A stretch of 64,000 nt of DNA from Sympetrum striolatum (taxonomy: Eukaryota > Arthropoda > Insecta > Odonata > Libellulidae): contig OX388352.1 of assembly GCA_947579665.1 (NCBI GenBank), forward strand, positions 73,756,113 through 73,820,112, read 5' to 3'. Of this stretch, positions 35,511 to 49,365 are shown in pieces; positions within the stretch are counted from its first letter, which is position 1; each line of letters opens with the position of its first letter. The notes under the pieces are model-generated. The model saw only the letters and a list, made by a program, of their open reading frames with translations, was not told the origin of the DNA and made no database searches. The position numbers and the translations under genes are program-made.

Positions 35511-36399
35511 CTAAGCTATCCATCAAAATTGGAAAAAAATGACAGATAAATTCGCTTCTTCTAACGGAATCTTAAAAGGATGATAGATATTTCCATCATT
35601 ATTTCTGATTATGATTATCTATATAATCTGGTACTAGAAAATTCAGACGATGGTAGTATACATTGGAGACAGAAATATGCACAGTGTATGTGCATCATAC
35701 ACGCAGTGCTTTGCGGAGGATGTGACTCATGGCGAGGAAGATACCAGCTTTATTCTACGTAGATTGAAAGAATAACACGAAATAGTAGGTTTTATCATAT
35801 AAAAGATGGAAAGACAGAAAGAGAGAGAGTCTGGGGAAAGCAAGAAATTGTATAGAACAATTTCACCAAATTAAATAGAACAAGATAATCAGGAAGAGAA
35901 AAAAGAGAAAATACATCACTTTAAAGCCAATATTATAATGACATGATAACATCATCAACTACTTTATACGTACAATATAAAGTTCATAAAAATTTACACT
36001 TAGTATCCTTATGGGAAAATAGGGATATCGGGGTATTTTGTAACCACACCCGTGATAGGTAGGATGGATCATATTTTATATTGGTCTTTCTTTACGACTA
36101 ATGCTTATTGTTTCCCGGTTTTTTCGCAGTCCCTTGAGAAGAATACGAAATCATTTCATTTTTAGATTATTCATTGATTTCTAAACGAATAAATTCACTT
36201 TCCGCTAAAATCTCTATCAAATATATCAAGTAAAAGATTGCATTCAGGTTGAAAATTTCATTGCTAAGTAAAAACGAAAGAACAACAAAAAATTGGAAAT
36301 ACCTCGTATGAAATGAGGAAAACAAAAATTGGTAGGGAAGATAAAAGCGTCTGTTATGGGTATAAAAAAAATCTTCAAATAATTAAATGATGATAAATT

Positions 36400-36760
36400 A
36401 TCATCATCATCGGCAGTAATCAGTCCGGCGTCGGATATAGGCCTCCCCAAATACTTTCTAGGTCTCTTTACATCCCTTGAAGTGCATTTGAGAACTGCAG
36501 ATGTCCAAAGAATGTCATTTGTTCTCGACACAGGGCCAGCCCACATACTCTAACTCAATCTATAATGCCTGTCATTAGAGATATCATCCTCACCTAAGTG
36601 TTGCGTTTCCTGTATCTTTGTGATTCCAAGAATACCTCGTTCTATACTTCTTTGTGCTGTCCGAATCCGCTGAGTTATCGCCACGTTTAACTCCTAATTA
36701 TCACTTCCATAGGACAAGACTGGTAAAACGTATTGGTTGAACAGTAACCCGACAACTCAG
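36400..36760 (-). mobile_element. RTE-type LINE 3' end fragment
   Basis: Minus-strand translation across a few stops reads FNQYVLPVLSYGSDN, then TQRIRTAQRSIERGILGITK, then WAGPVSRTND and RPRKYLGRPISDAGLITADD. These correspond to the NQCVLPVMTYG, LR.AQRAMERAMLG, WAGH.AR and R..GRP signatures of the RTE ORF C-terminus. The 3' end is a (GAT)n tail at about 36410-36400, as is usual for RTE elements. A TAG interrupts the frame after GSDN. Confidence 0.75.
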
Positions 36761-38093
36761 AGAGAGACAACTGACCGTGCGACTACTCATCGCGCTGATA
36801 ACAGATTGCTATAACAACTGAAATAATAATAAATTTGGAACGTTAAAACGTTTGAGCGGCAGAATTTTTACCGATTACTGATTGAACAAGTTAATAATTT
36901 ATGAACAACGTTTAAAATCTGTCAAAAAATACTTGGAAATACAGAACTTCGACCTCGTTCTTTTTTCTTAAGACAATATCTTAAAATATTAAAAAAGCTG
37001 ACTTTTTCGTTAGGGTTAACCGCTTATCGCCTGAAAGATGATGAATGTTGCGTCTGGCAATGAAGCAAAGGTTGAAAGAATGATTTTATTTTTTATTGAC
37101 CTAATTTTAAGTTAACTGAGACCGAAACCAGCACCTTCGTGTAAAAGTATCATTTCCGAATAATGTTACTTTACTTCCTAAGATACATCACCAATCCCAG
37201 GATTTTAAAATCGAGGAAATCACAATGCCATAGCTTCGTCTTACAGAGATTTTAATTCGAATATTACCTTACTTATTATTATTGTTTTTATTAGCTCTGA
37301 GGTGATTTCCATTAGAGCTGAAAAAATATATTTTTGCTCTCAAATATATTACAGCAAAAGAATTTACAGATGAGATCAATGCAATCACAAAACAAAGAAC
37401 AAAATTTTCAAAATTAGCAAAATACTTAATAAAACACAACAAGATTAATCATAAATCACAATCACAAACAAATATTAAATAGATTATTCTTTAATTATTG
37501 CAAAGAGGTTTAGTTTATAATACTGCGGGTTAATGAGTTCCAAAATTTAGAGCAATTAAACAAGAATCAAGATATATATTGAATGGGATAGATAAGTTAA
37601 TCAGGGCTAGTATGTACGAGTACTAATAGAAGATATGATATTCTTTTACGAGTAAAGGGATCCAAGATACATAGCACTGGGAATGAGGCTAGGAATTCCG
37701 AAATAGTGAATACAGGTAAGTACCACGAAAATATCACCTTCTCACATCAGGCTTATGCCACATTAGTTCCCAGCGTGCGGAAGATATGTGATCTTCTCTT
37801 CGAAGATTTGAAATAAACCTAAGGCAAGTATTTTAAAGTCGAACTCTTTCCGAGTTCCTTCGAGAATAACTCGCCTATCTGACACCTTCTCTCTGAGCAC
37901 TCCTCGTCTATCAACTGTAAAACGATCCCTTTTTTTCCGTAGTCCTTCAATTTTCAACTCCCTTTCTTCCAACGTTCACTTCAATCCTCTTAAATCCATC
38001 CAAAATATGGTTGCAAGAGATTGACTTTTTATAATTTTATTCATTATTTAAATTAATTCTATGTTGTTGATTTGTTGTTTTATTTTGCTCTAA

Positions 38094-38187
38094 CTGATTG
38101 TTGGTTTTTCCTTGCTTCTTGTTATTTCGTCAACTGTAATTGGCCTCGTGCTGTTTGTTGATACATACTGATAAATAAAATAAATAG
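38094..38187 (+). mobile_element. LINE/SINE tail B, copy 1
   Basis: CTGATTGTTGGTTTTTCCTT through CAACTGTAATTGGCCTCGTG and CTGTTT is nearly identical to 51136-51200. Both copies end in a TAAA-rich tail (GATAAATAAAATAAAT here). This looks like the 3' end of an unidentified retrotransposon; unrelated sequence begins just 5' of the shared block. Confidence 0.7.
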
Positions 38188-38865
38188 AACTTACTCATTA
38201 CCAGAAGTTAAAGCATTTTCCATTGTAGAAGATTATTTCTTTGCAGATACTATTGCGTAAATATAACGTCATTATAATGAAATAACTTAGTAATATGAAT
38301 AAAAGTATCAGGAGTTCTTTGGGAGAAGAGTTGTATTCACAGCAATGGCTACATAGAAGCAACCCTAGCGGCGGGAGACAGAAGTACTTGCGTTCCAACT
38401 CACCTCCGATTATAATTGGTTCCGCTCCGTGAACGTATTTGATGTTTAGCCACAATAGAACCGCCCCTCCCTTCCTCTATTTCCCAACATGGTCGCTACC
38501 AACACCATTTTCTTCCCCTTATAACCTTCATTTCATTATTATTAACCTTGAGATGCTCTCCATTTATCATTAATTTCTTCTATAAAATGCCGTTTGAGCT
38601 TCCCAACCGGTTCGACTAATTGTGTTTTATTGACCATCTACTCGAGAGTAAGGATACGAGAAATAAATGGGATTTTCCGGAATGAAAACACAATTCTAGG
38701 TGAAGATACATAGAGGACATTTGGAGCGAAAGCCCGACGTGAGTATAAAAGGAGATATATGAGCGTAAAATCAAAAATTTAGGCGTAAAACCATTCTGCG
38801 CAGACCTAAATACTAATCTTTTAACATTAACCTTTAATTTTATATAATAGAAACCGTGCTTTAAA

Positions 38866-39353
38866 TAGAGTAAACTCCCGTTTATCCGAATCGCGTTTAT
38901 CCGAAATCCGCTTTATCCGAACAAACTTTTCCGAATACAACTACCCCACCCACCGAATACTATCGCGACCCATTGTTTATTTGCTCGTAACACCTCTTTA
39001 AAACCCCTGTTCTTTCCCGCTGCCAAATAAGGCGGATTTTTTCTGTAAGAACGCAAAATAAACGAGCTTTGTTATTCAGCATTTAAAAACGAGTTTCGAG
39101 TTCTAACTAACTTCGAGTTTTCAATCATACTTTGGCACCTTTTTAACACGTCAACACAAGTTTTTCAGTCAGAAACACGCAGGCTTATTCACAACTATCA
39201 ATAGCATTATACGTACGCACGTTTCACGATCATATTTCGCGGTATTGAGGCAATTCGGGGTGTTTTACGCGGGACTTCGGTTTATCCGAAATTTTCGTTA
39301 TCCGAACCGCGCGCGCCGTCCCGATCATTTCGGATAAACGGGAATTTACTGTA
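38866..39353. mobile_element. 484-bp pogo-type MITE with TA target duplication
   Basis: Terminal inverted repeats of 23 bp with two mismatches lie at 38868-38890 and 39329-39351, reading CAGTAAATTCCCGTTTATCC inward from the right. Each end is flanked by TA (38866-38867, 39352-39353). Additional subterminal TTTATCCGAA motifs lie near both ends. CAGT...TTATCCGAA termini with TA duplication characterise pogo/Tigger-like elements. There is no transposase ORF. Confidence 0.88.
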
Positions 39354-42300
39354 CCGCTATAAAAACGCTTATAATAGTGTTTATAATAGTTTACTTTAAA
39401 ATTGAGTAATTTGAAAAGTGTGGTTCTGAAAAAGATAGGGAAATAGCCTGTCTTACTCAATCCAACGATAAATCGCGAAGGGACTGAAAATTGCAATTAA
39501 ATGAAAACAATATTTTCTAGCCAATGATTCTAACTCTAACATAGCTTTTCAATTCCAGAATAAGTCGACGTTTGTGTAGGAACTATTTCTATATACTATA
39601 TTATATAAAGTAAAGCAATGAAAACCTAAACCATCCATTATATTTGTAAATAAATAAATCTAAGGTTATTCTGTACCAGTATTTCTGTAGATTCAATTTT
39701 TACTTTTCACGAGCGTAATCCGTTGGTAGACGTATATCGAATATAAAGACGCGGTTCTAAATATATATATAATATAGGATAAAGGAGGTGAATCGGACCA
39801 CGAAAAGAAAAATCGTCGATTTCTCCATCTATGTAAGTTGAAAAATTCTAAAGTCTAAAGATTAGTAGATTTTCTGCAATTACGTTCCAAAAAATTAATT
39901 AAGTTATAATATTGGTATTTGTAACAATTTAGTACACTCTGGAAGTCTATTGAGGATAATTATATCAATACACAACTTTAAAATAAAAAAAAATTACTTC
40001 CAATAATAAAACCCATTTAAGTAAATTTCTCAAGTCCTTTCGCACCTACCTACGAGCTTCATGATGTTAACAATTACATTTCATGCACCTATTTATCTGT
40101 AGAAAGATGTGTAATGCTTCGCATGCGAACTGACATAAAAATGGACATCCGCGAGAGGTTCTTTTCACCCGATTAAGCGTTCCGATTTTCTAGAATTTTT
40201 GGCAGCACCGAATGCCATACAAGACACGAAAAAATAACAAATAGTAGTAGCTATGGTATTCATTTCCTTTTGGCGAAGAAAAAATTGAAATCCGAGCTAT
40301 AGCTACACTCTCACCATCTGTTAAATCTATGCTAAATTTACGAAAAGTCTACATACGAATGAGTGTAAAAATAAGAAATGGAGACAATTTTCTATTCTTC
40401 TAGCAGGAAAAGGTTGCAAAGAAGCAATGTATATAGTACTATCAGTCTCAGCATTACTGTAACGGATTTAGGCCGACTTTTTTTAAATCGTTCCTATTCA
40501 CCCGCTGGTCCGATTTGCCCCCCTGCATAAATAAAGAGCGACATACATCGAGAGTGATGTTGAGGATAAACTTAATTATTTTCCAGCGATTAACACCGAC
40601 TCCATTTTCTATTCATTCTGGCATGAAGCGCTACTAAATCTGATAATTGATTAATCTGATGGAGTAGTTTTGGATTCGTCGGACGGATTGGCTTAGGTCA
40701 TACCGCACAGCATCATCCTTACGAATGAAAAATTCAATTAATGATGGTCCTTGAACAATCGAGAAGGTAAATATTAAAACCCACGTCTCATATTGCTTTC
40801 ACAGTATATGTCGAATATTAATTTCTGATTCAAAAGTCGGGTATATTTTGTCATCCTAAATGTCAATGATATTGTTAACTGATCCAAAATATCCTGATAC
40901 AAAATCCGATATAGTTATTTAGATAATTATGAACGGACCTAGTGAGGAATCAGCATCAAATACAAAATTGATACCTGAAAAATATTTGTTTGAGCTCCAA
41001 ATAATTATATGGTCAACAATTAAAACCTAAACTAGTGAAAAATTAACTAAGATATTCTGAATGAGCAGAAGTTATGTCCAGGAAATATTTTCAAACGAAT
41101 CATTCTCTATTTTTATTATTTTGTAGCCGTGTCGTTCATTAGTTAATGTGTAAACAATGCTGAAATGCGATGCTCTACTTAGCGTTTGGTATAAGCAGAA
41201 GCAGTTTGTCGTTTTCCCGATTTCTACACTGAACTCCTTAAGCATACGACAAGTGCAATCTGTTGGTTTCAGCAAACGCGGTCAATGCGGCCTTCATATC
41301 CTAAAAGGTCCACTCACTTACACCCTAGCACTCGGTACTTAATACAGCAATCTGTTGCAACTTACTTAATCTACTATAAATCTTACAAACAAACTTGCGA
41401 TAACAGTTGGGGATTTCAACGAAGGAATGATATGCGATCCCGCGAACTAGGATGTCTCCAATACCGTTTATGAAGAAAATTTTAATACGAAAGACACATT
41501 TAAGGTTGAATAGAGAAGTAAAAAGACAAGGGATGGAGGGAACCGTCGAGTTACTACAGCGGATCGAAAATGAATGCTGAAAAACTATGTAAGAAACCAA
41601 ATAAAGTTAGAATTCCATGTACAAATATTAGTAAAATACAATGAATATTTCTATGAAATACATTCGAGATTTTTAAAAGGAAGTTTTCACTTATTCTCAA
41701 TTAGCTGATTAAGTAATAACCAAAAAATATTGTCTAATACCCTCAATTTAGATACGAAGAGCGTCATAAATTACTGTCCACTTCTTAGTAAGGTTAAATA
41801 CAATATAATGAAAATAGTTTTATTTGGAGAAATTAAAGCTAGCATCTCCAATGTATCATTCAAATCACGACCACGACTGTGAATTAGATTATGTTTTTTA
41901 ATTACTCAAAGAGTTGTTGTTTTAAGTAATCTACCAAAATATTCCATTGTAATACCCTTTAGCAAAACTTTTCATGCTTTTAATGCTGGTATTGTGACTG
42001 ATTTAAAATTTTATTTATTGTCATAGAAAATAGCTCCGCTAAAATAGCTACCATAAAAAGTAAATTTCTATAAGCTGAATTTTTTTATATAGATATCTTT
42101 ACTTTGGTGTTAAATACTGTATCCCTTTCAGATCCTGGGTGGAATATATTGAACACCATTTTCATCGCATTATTCATATTAATTAAATATTTAATTTATG
42201 GTTTTGCTTCTTTCATTTTAATATTATGTCAATCCTGTATCAAAGGAGTCTCATGATGAGATTTTATTGCTTAATGAATAACGGAAACATTAAATAAATT

Positions 42301-45300
42301 CAAATAATTTTTTCTTCAAAGAAAAAAATCAGGTTTGAAAGGGTTAATTGATGAACGTTATAACGTGGGAAACGCCATTGTATTTCCGCAGAGGAAAAAA
42401 TTCTCTGGCCGTGACAAGACACTTTAGATGTAGACATTCTTTAATCTACCACTTACAATTAGGAGAAGCGGGTGCAGTCTTTTCGGCGATTTTACATTGG
42501 CTTATTGCTTCCAGGTTTTTCTCTCCCTTCACGTCCCCATTCTACCTCCGGCTTCAGGCCAAGTCAGCTATGAAAACTTGAACTAAACGCCAAGAGAGTC
42601 CAACGACAGATTTCTCTTTAGGTAGGTAATGAAATCTCGCTTTAGCCTCATTTCTTAAGGGAACACACCAGGTCACATGATTCTGATACTCTTGTACCCG
42701 CATTTGATGTTCATTTATTGAAATAATTTGCCATAGATAAGAATTTAACGATACAGATATTTAAAAATATGAAAAGGGGATATGAGTAATAAGGTAAAGA
42801 TGCGTGTCCACCTGAGAGAAAATGACTATCGACACAAACTCGCAAACGGAAATACGACTGAGAGTAACTATCAGATAGCGATTGCTGAGCTATCAGACAG
42901 CGAGACTGTCAGAACTTACTCGCAAGTGGACAGGGAGCGCTTCACTGTCAGATATTTCTCTCCATTATATGAAACTCGTTCGTATAGCGCGACAGTGTCT
43001 ATCATAGTCATACTTAAACATACTTACACGTAAAGAGTGGACGAAGGAAGACGTGTTGCAGTTTATTGCTTTTTACGAAGAAAATGATTTACTATGGAAT
43101 GCAAAAGCCTTGGAATTTCGAAATCGAAAAAAGAACCAAATGGTAATAAAGTATAATGAAGGAAACAATATGCAATAGAAGATAGATAAGATAGATAGAA
43201 GAGCAACCATTTTAAAATAAAACACTTCGTTAATTCCACAATTTTTATTTCTATCGACCGTATTCGTCAAATAAGAATTGTATTCTTTTAAGAAGGTTGC
43301 TACGAAATTCCACCAAGTTAAGATTGAGCACATTAATTATATCTTAGATAAATTAACATTACAGAAATGTATTTCATATTTGTATTCATAAAACGACTGA
43401 CACTTAGATATCCCAAGAATTGCCGAAATTAAGAAAAATGGGAGCGGGGCATTTAAAAACCACCAGAGCAACTAGCCATATTTTCGGACAATAAATTGCT
43501 TCCGATTTAAGAAATTTAAAATCAGACCTAAACAAAAGGCGGCAAAAGAGTGAGATTTGACAATATGATAATGCGCATGTGGAATAGGGACATAGGCTAC
43601 TTTTTCTCCCAATTAGGTACATCTTTCAATGGGAAGATGGACCATAATGATCTGACACAGCAATGAGCGGAGGGGAAGGGAGAAGGGAGGGGATGTAAGG
43701 GAGGCGGCAGATTTATTTTCCTCTGAAACTCAGCAACCAAATGTTGTCCAACTTTCAAGTCTGGCATACGATTAAATATCCTCCTTACACAGATAATAGG
43801 CTACTCTCCTGTACCTTTTAGTCTTTAGTTCGATTTCAGACGAGTTCAAGTATTTCTCATAAGAAATGTACGTACGTAAAGTTCACTTTCACCACTTGCA
43901 GGCTTTATTTCTTTTGCAGAAATAAATTAAAGAGCGTAAACTATGATGAAGGAACGGTTGATTGATTGATACTATAATATGAGTGTTTTTTGATTTAGGG
44001 AAGGTAGAATGAAATGTAATGAAATTTGGAAAGGGACCACCAGACGTATACAGTGTATTGAAACTGGTGTGAAATAGGAATACCGCTTACAATTACATAA
44101 TGTGAAAAGATTTTCAAAGTGAGGAGAATTCTTCATTACATTTACGAACCGAAAATCGGAGCGAAATAAATATATAATAATGGTTTCTATTCATGTTTGG
44201 TTTTCACATTAAAATGGAGTTTTATTTCTAATCCAGTACGGTTCCGGTTCGATGCCCAATCGTGATCTAAAAAAATGAAGCTTTTTCAAGATCGTGCATA
44301 TATATCGTCATCGTCATACATGTATGTACCTTGGAATCAGCTTTCTGCATATCGCAGGTGGTGCATGTATCTATACTTCCCCAATCGTTTAATGTTGAAA
44401 ATCGTGCTGGTATGTCGAGTAAATAATAGCGTAATTACTCGTCACATTTTCTTTATATTGGCGATCTATTCTTTTCCTGAGAGTCAAATAAGTCGCAATT
44501 AGTACCGTAAATATCAATTATTATTTCTCGTTGGAAATCAACGAGCATTCTATTATTCTAATATTCTAGTTTGTTATTTAGATAGAGAAATTATTATATA
44601 TTCTGTACAATTTCATATACTGATGGTCGAATGTGAATTTCGGCTCCAAATTATGCGGGTTCTGATTAGATATTGAGACTTTCACTGTTTTTTTTCGATA
44701 TCCTATCTTGTTGAACTGTGAATATGAGAGATGTTAGATTCTCCTCTCTACAAAAAGTGCTGATATATCTTACTGTACTATTATTCAATTCAAAGGCATT
44801 CAAAGGGTACCTCAGCTAGTTGTTAACATGCGCCGGGATCTATCAAAACGATTGTCGAGTATCTTAATGCAGAGTTGTTGTATAAGAATTTTATAGCTAT
44901 GTTCCTTGTATCTTCCCTGTTACACTTCTGTGCTAAAGAAAACAGTTTTGACGGTTATGGCTGTAAGGCACAGGAGCATCCAGCTGTCTTCCCTGCTCCC
45001 GAAGATTGCTCAATTCCGAAGGATTATGGATCACTTCTCTTGGGCCCTCAAACACCTCCTGGATGACGTTGATGTGTATTTATTCTTTTTTTGTTAACCG
45101 GGGGAACTCTTCATTAATAGTCGAGAGAGTTTTAGTTAAAATACTGGAAATGTGAAAGAGACACTCTGATTTCGACCTTACTTGTACCGCTATCCTCACT
45201 GCTGGGGGTTATCAGTAGGAATAGCTGCAATGTATATATATTATAGAATGATTGGGTTTAGCAAAGAAAGAAAGCTTATAACCAAATCCACCAATACGAC

Positions 45301-46440
45301 TAAAGAAAGACCCGAGCTCCATTACAAACATAAGTATAGAGCCCAAATCAAAGCGAAGACGCGAATTTCCAATCGAGGTACTTATATTCAGATAACCATT
45401 CGTTGAAATTGGAAACACACCTCTCCGGAAAATAACGATAACAGTGGGTAATACAGTAAGTCTTAGCAGTTGAGCAAACTTGGCACAGGTGAAAGGTCGC
45501 AAAATTTTTAATGGAAACATTTTTCTAAAGTCTTTCGTCTTCCCATCGTGAGAAACTCTTTCCTCGCGTCATAAACTGCATTTCACAAAGCAGAGCTCAT
45601 CTGCGGATTAGTGTCTTCCACAACAGCGGGAAGGTGCTCAGGAGTATTCGCTGATTGGTGAATGAGAGGGTCGTGCCCTTGCACCTTCTGCGAGAGATAT
45701 CCCTAACGGTATCCTAACCTATGCCCATTGCTTTGGGAACTAACCGTCGCAATTATTAGTGCCTTGGTGCATCCACAGGGTATAGGAAACGAGTTTACGA
45801 TGGGCATTTCCATCCTTAAGGCGCGAGCCGTAGGAATTTCTCACGTGCTGGGAAGGCGAATGAAATTCGACGCGCTTCCATCTATTGTTATTCTCACGTC
45901 TGGGTTTTGCCCGGACTTGCGAAAGGAAGTCAGTAGTTCCTCCTACGGGATACTGTTTGATGCTGAGAACATCATCTACTCCAAGGAAAATGAAGGCGAA
46001 CAGCACGGTTTAGCGCGAATATCCGTATGCTCAGTATGCCATCCTGCGTTTCTTTCAAATTTCGTCCGTGAAAGATAAAGATAGGTCAATTGAAACATTC
46101 TGAAACATAAATGTAAGTGGAAAACAGCAATGTTGTAAATATCTTATACTTTAACTGAAGCCATTTTTCAGTATTTCGTCTCACTTAGAAAAATGCTTGG
46201 TTTGAAATGCAGATTTTTGTTAATTCGGTTTTAATTTTTTAAGAAAATTTCCTACTTAATATCACAACGATGACAAATACGTCATGCAGTATTGTTCCCA
46301 AAGCTGCGTATGCTCTTCCCAGCTAATTCTTAAAAATAGACAGCAAATCTACCATTAAATCAAGAAATTGTTACCTTCTTGAACATTAGGGTCGTGATAC
46401 TCGCACTTTCACGAAGTGAGTAGTGCCGTTTTACAAATAT

Positions 46441-46549
46441 TACTTTTGGTCGTTTTTTCCCCAGGCTATTAGAGATGCTAATAGGGATGAATGAATGATG
46501 GTGGTGTATTACACCCCCTGCCATACGCCTCTGGCGGCTCGCGGGGTAT
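46441..46549 (+). mobile_element. Non-LTR retrotransposon 3' end, copy 3 (short)
   Basis: It matches the last ~110 bp of the 35.0 kb element: TTTTGGTCGTTTTTTCCCCA, then GGCTATTAGAGATGCTAATA and ATTACACCCCCTGCCATACG with CCTCTGGCGGCTCGCGGGG. Same orientation as the other two copies. Confidence 0.88.
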
Positions 46550-48399
46550 CTACAAGAGAGTGAGCGATGTAGATTATTCTTCGAATTGTCGATTTAAACT
46601 AAAGAGAGGAAGAGCTTAAAAATGATAACCGCATTTAAGTAATATTACTAGGGCATCAAAATACTACTTGCTTTCTATTCCTGGAATATCAGTCTGACAT
46701 AGGTTTCATTAAAAATTTTATTATTTTAACAAATAAACTCTTACAGAATTTATTGTAACAAATGACTTTTGTAAACGACGATAGACTACTAAATTGACAA
46801 TGGGACTTATTTAAATATCTTTTGTAAATTATGTTTTCTGAAAGAACTGTAAATACCATTGTTACCATTTTTAATATTTATTAGAATTGAATACCCTAAT
46901 GATGTCTATATTTCCTTTTATATTGTATTTTAGGCGAAATTTTCTCTACATTACAATAATCTAGAACGAATAATCAATAGATTTAACGATTCCAAACATT
47001 AATAAACAATAAATTTTATTAATCGTGAAGGAAATATAAATTTGTCATTCCCAAGCGAGATGGACTCTCAGAGGTAATTAATAACACCTCGGCTAACGAG
47101 TAACCCTGCTCGCGATTTTGGTTTGGTCTGACGAAAGTTTTGGAGGATGGCTGTGATTCTACTCGAGAATAAAAATTAAGAAATTATCCAAGGAAAATAG
47201 TTGAAAGGGAACTTCTTGCTAAACAGACAGAAAGCGTAACTTTCGCAGACTTTAATAGGGTTTCAGGATTTGGCAACTTACAGAGATCAGACGCCCATGA
47301 TTTCGTAAGGAATCATGATCCGATGATCTCTGATGATGATGACGAATCTTTGAAATGTATCAGTGAATTAAATAACAAAGTGGAGACGTCGTGTTAGCAT
47401 TTTATCAGAACAGTGTCACAGCACCAAAACATATTTCGTCTCCATTCAGAGATGGAGGCGACAACTGAGTGTGTTCTCAAATACACCTCAAAAAGGATTA
47501 TTTGTAACTTCCTAAGTATTCGTAGTGGAAATAGTTATTCTTTCCGATCATGCTTACAAATTGGATTTGCAATCGAGAGCAATTCTTCTGTCTCTAACTA
47601 TATAAAAATACCTTACTCGGTATGGTAAAACAATGGGCCAGCCTTGAACTTTTATAAAAGTCAGTTTGAAAAACTAAACGAAATAATATTTTGGATTGTC
47701 GTTTTTCTATTCATTTTAACTATTAAATCGAGTTAAATCAAATGATTTCGTATTTTACATTTATTTTACGGAAAACGTAACGTTTTCCAGCACAACTAAT
47801 ACATTCGCACGTCGCAGTATCTCTATTGGTCTACGGAAAATACATATTTAACTAAAACAGGCGAAATTGAGACCATTACAAGTGATTCCAAGGAGTCGTA
47901 AACGCTTCAACAGCAAATTTGAAAACCAAAAGACGACATGGGGTAGCAAATGAGCCATTTTGCAAATCATTGGTGAGAATGGAAACCAGTTCAATTGACC
48001 ATATACGGGTCACTTGTTCTTGTTCTCAGAAGGTAGTTTCATCGAGTGACTCGAGAGAGCGCAATTTCATTCCCAATTCGAAGGCAAACTGATTTGAAGA
48101 GAGACAGAAGAGAATATTTGCCACGCAGAAGAGAATTATTAACCATGATGTAGCGCAACGGTATTAAGTTGACATTGAAGGTAAAGTGGATAAAAACTAT
48201 GGATAAATTGGAACTAAATCATGAGCTAATACATACGAAAAATCGGAGGAAGCGCATCTCTGAGTGGGAATCCATTTTAAATGGGATGGTTGCATTTAAA
48301 GAAATATAGAAACGCATACGTAACCAACGAAATGCAATTTCATGGCGTATCGCCTACATTCAAGCAGTAAGACACCGACATTTTTTAAACTTCTACGTT

Positions 48400-49365
48400 T
48401 ACGGGTCAAACGTTTGTCGATGAGGGAAGTGGGATAGCCGTTGTTGAAAGCGATCAATTTCATTAATTTGAGCTCTTATGGAAATTTTCTTTGGAAAGGG
48501 GGATGGTGACCAGACGATTGAATGGAACGAGGACAATTTTTGCGATATATGGCGATTTGAATTGAACGGGATGACGTGGTCTGTGTAGGAAGGTTTGCGA
48601 AAATAGAGAAATCTAACTTCTGGTTTTGGATGGAGATGGTAAGATCCAGAAAGTTTATAGTAAGGTTTTTTCCAATTCGAGGATGAAATTGATTGAGGGA
48701 CGGAGGGAATTAATGAGGGATAAAAAATGGTCAGGTTGCCGAACTGTTGCGCACCAGATACACTAAATGTCATCCACCTATCTATACCAACTTTTTACAA
48801 ATTTGAGAATATACCAGGAAGAACTAAATAATTTACATTCAATTTGATTCATAAAAATGTCCGCTAAAATAGGTGACAGTAGAGAACCCATAAAAAGACC
48901 TTCGTTTTGTTGGTAAAATTCACCGTTAAACAAGAAATAATTCTGGTCAGTACACAATTTTATAAGGGAAGAAATGTCGCTTTTTTAATAGGGGATCAAG
49001 TCCGGCACTGTTTAGTAAATTGTCCAAAATGTTTAAAGCTTCTTTCACAGGTAAATTCGTGAATAGGTTCAAAACATCTAAATAAACTAGTTTTGCGTTC
49101 GGTGGAAGCTGAATATCACCAAGTTTTCGGCAAAGATCAAGAGAGTTTTTAATAGAATACACAGGGCGTAATTCCGGTAAGTCCCCTCTTCTCCCTTTCC
49201 TTGTTTGTATATATATTTGTTTGATTTTTATAACTTGCACCCGAAGATGAGGGTCCTCCGTTGAAACCGGTAGTACTATTAAACAATTTTTTGTGGAAAA
49301 AGTAGCAATCTATTCCTTCATTTCGCATGATGGATTTCCACCATATCTTGCCCGATTCTGTGAAT
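48400..49365 (-). mobile_element. Penelope-like element fragment: reverse transcriptase joined head-to-head to an element tail
   Basis: Minus strand 49183-48400 encodes, with frameshifts and stops, pieces of a Penelope-type reverse transcriptase: AKLVYLDVLNLFTNLPVKEA, NGEFYQQNEGLFMGSLLSPI then LADIFMN, and VDDI. The tyrosine before VDD is replaced by a TAG stop (48778-48780). An internal deletion joins PELRPV directly to a later motif. From about 49184 to 49365 the plus strand carries the element's 3' tail (CTCCGTTGAAACCGGTAGTA, then TTCCTTCATTTCGCATGATG). So the two parts face opposite ways, a known rearrangement in Penelope-like insertions. Confidence 0.75.

Larger units (their letters stand above)
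32147..48399. other. Region upstream of the recognised exons, no coding gene seen
   Basis: Apart from the listed mobile elements (33.6, 34.6, 35.0, 36.4, 38.1, 38.9 and 46.4 kb) I find no exon with recognisable protein homology on either strand. It could be a first intron or 5' flank of the RhoGAP gene. Stretches at 39.4-46.4 kb and 46.6-48.4 kb hold nothing I can name. Confidence 0.5.

Noticed and set aside
38397..38440. Minus-strand peptide LWLNIKYVHGAEPIIIGG ending at a strong GTGAGT donor, as a possible upstream exon of the RhoGAP gene.
   Set aside because: The frame that reads well ends one base into a codon, while the 32146 exon needs phase 0. The acceptor has no pyrimidine tract and I recognise no homology.
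42782..43040. Possible inverted-repeat element (GTGTCCACCTGAGAG against CTCGCAAGTGGACA, and GACTATCGACAC against GTGTCTATCATAGTC).
   Set aside because: Pairs are short and mismatched, in inconsistent nesting, with no target duplication.
43180..43200. GATA tetranucleotide runs here, near 53557 and near 63890.
   Set aside because: Too short and imperfect to list as microsatellites of interest.
45728..46078. 116-codon plus-strand open frame.
   Set aside because: No homology, an equally long shadow on the other strand, no promoter or splice context.
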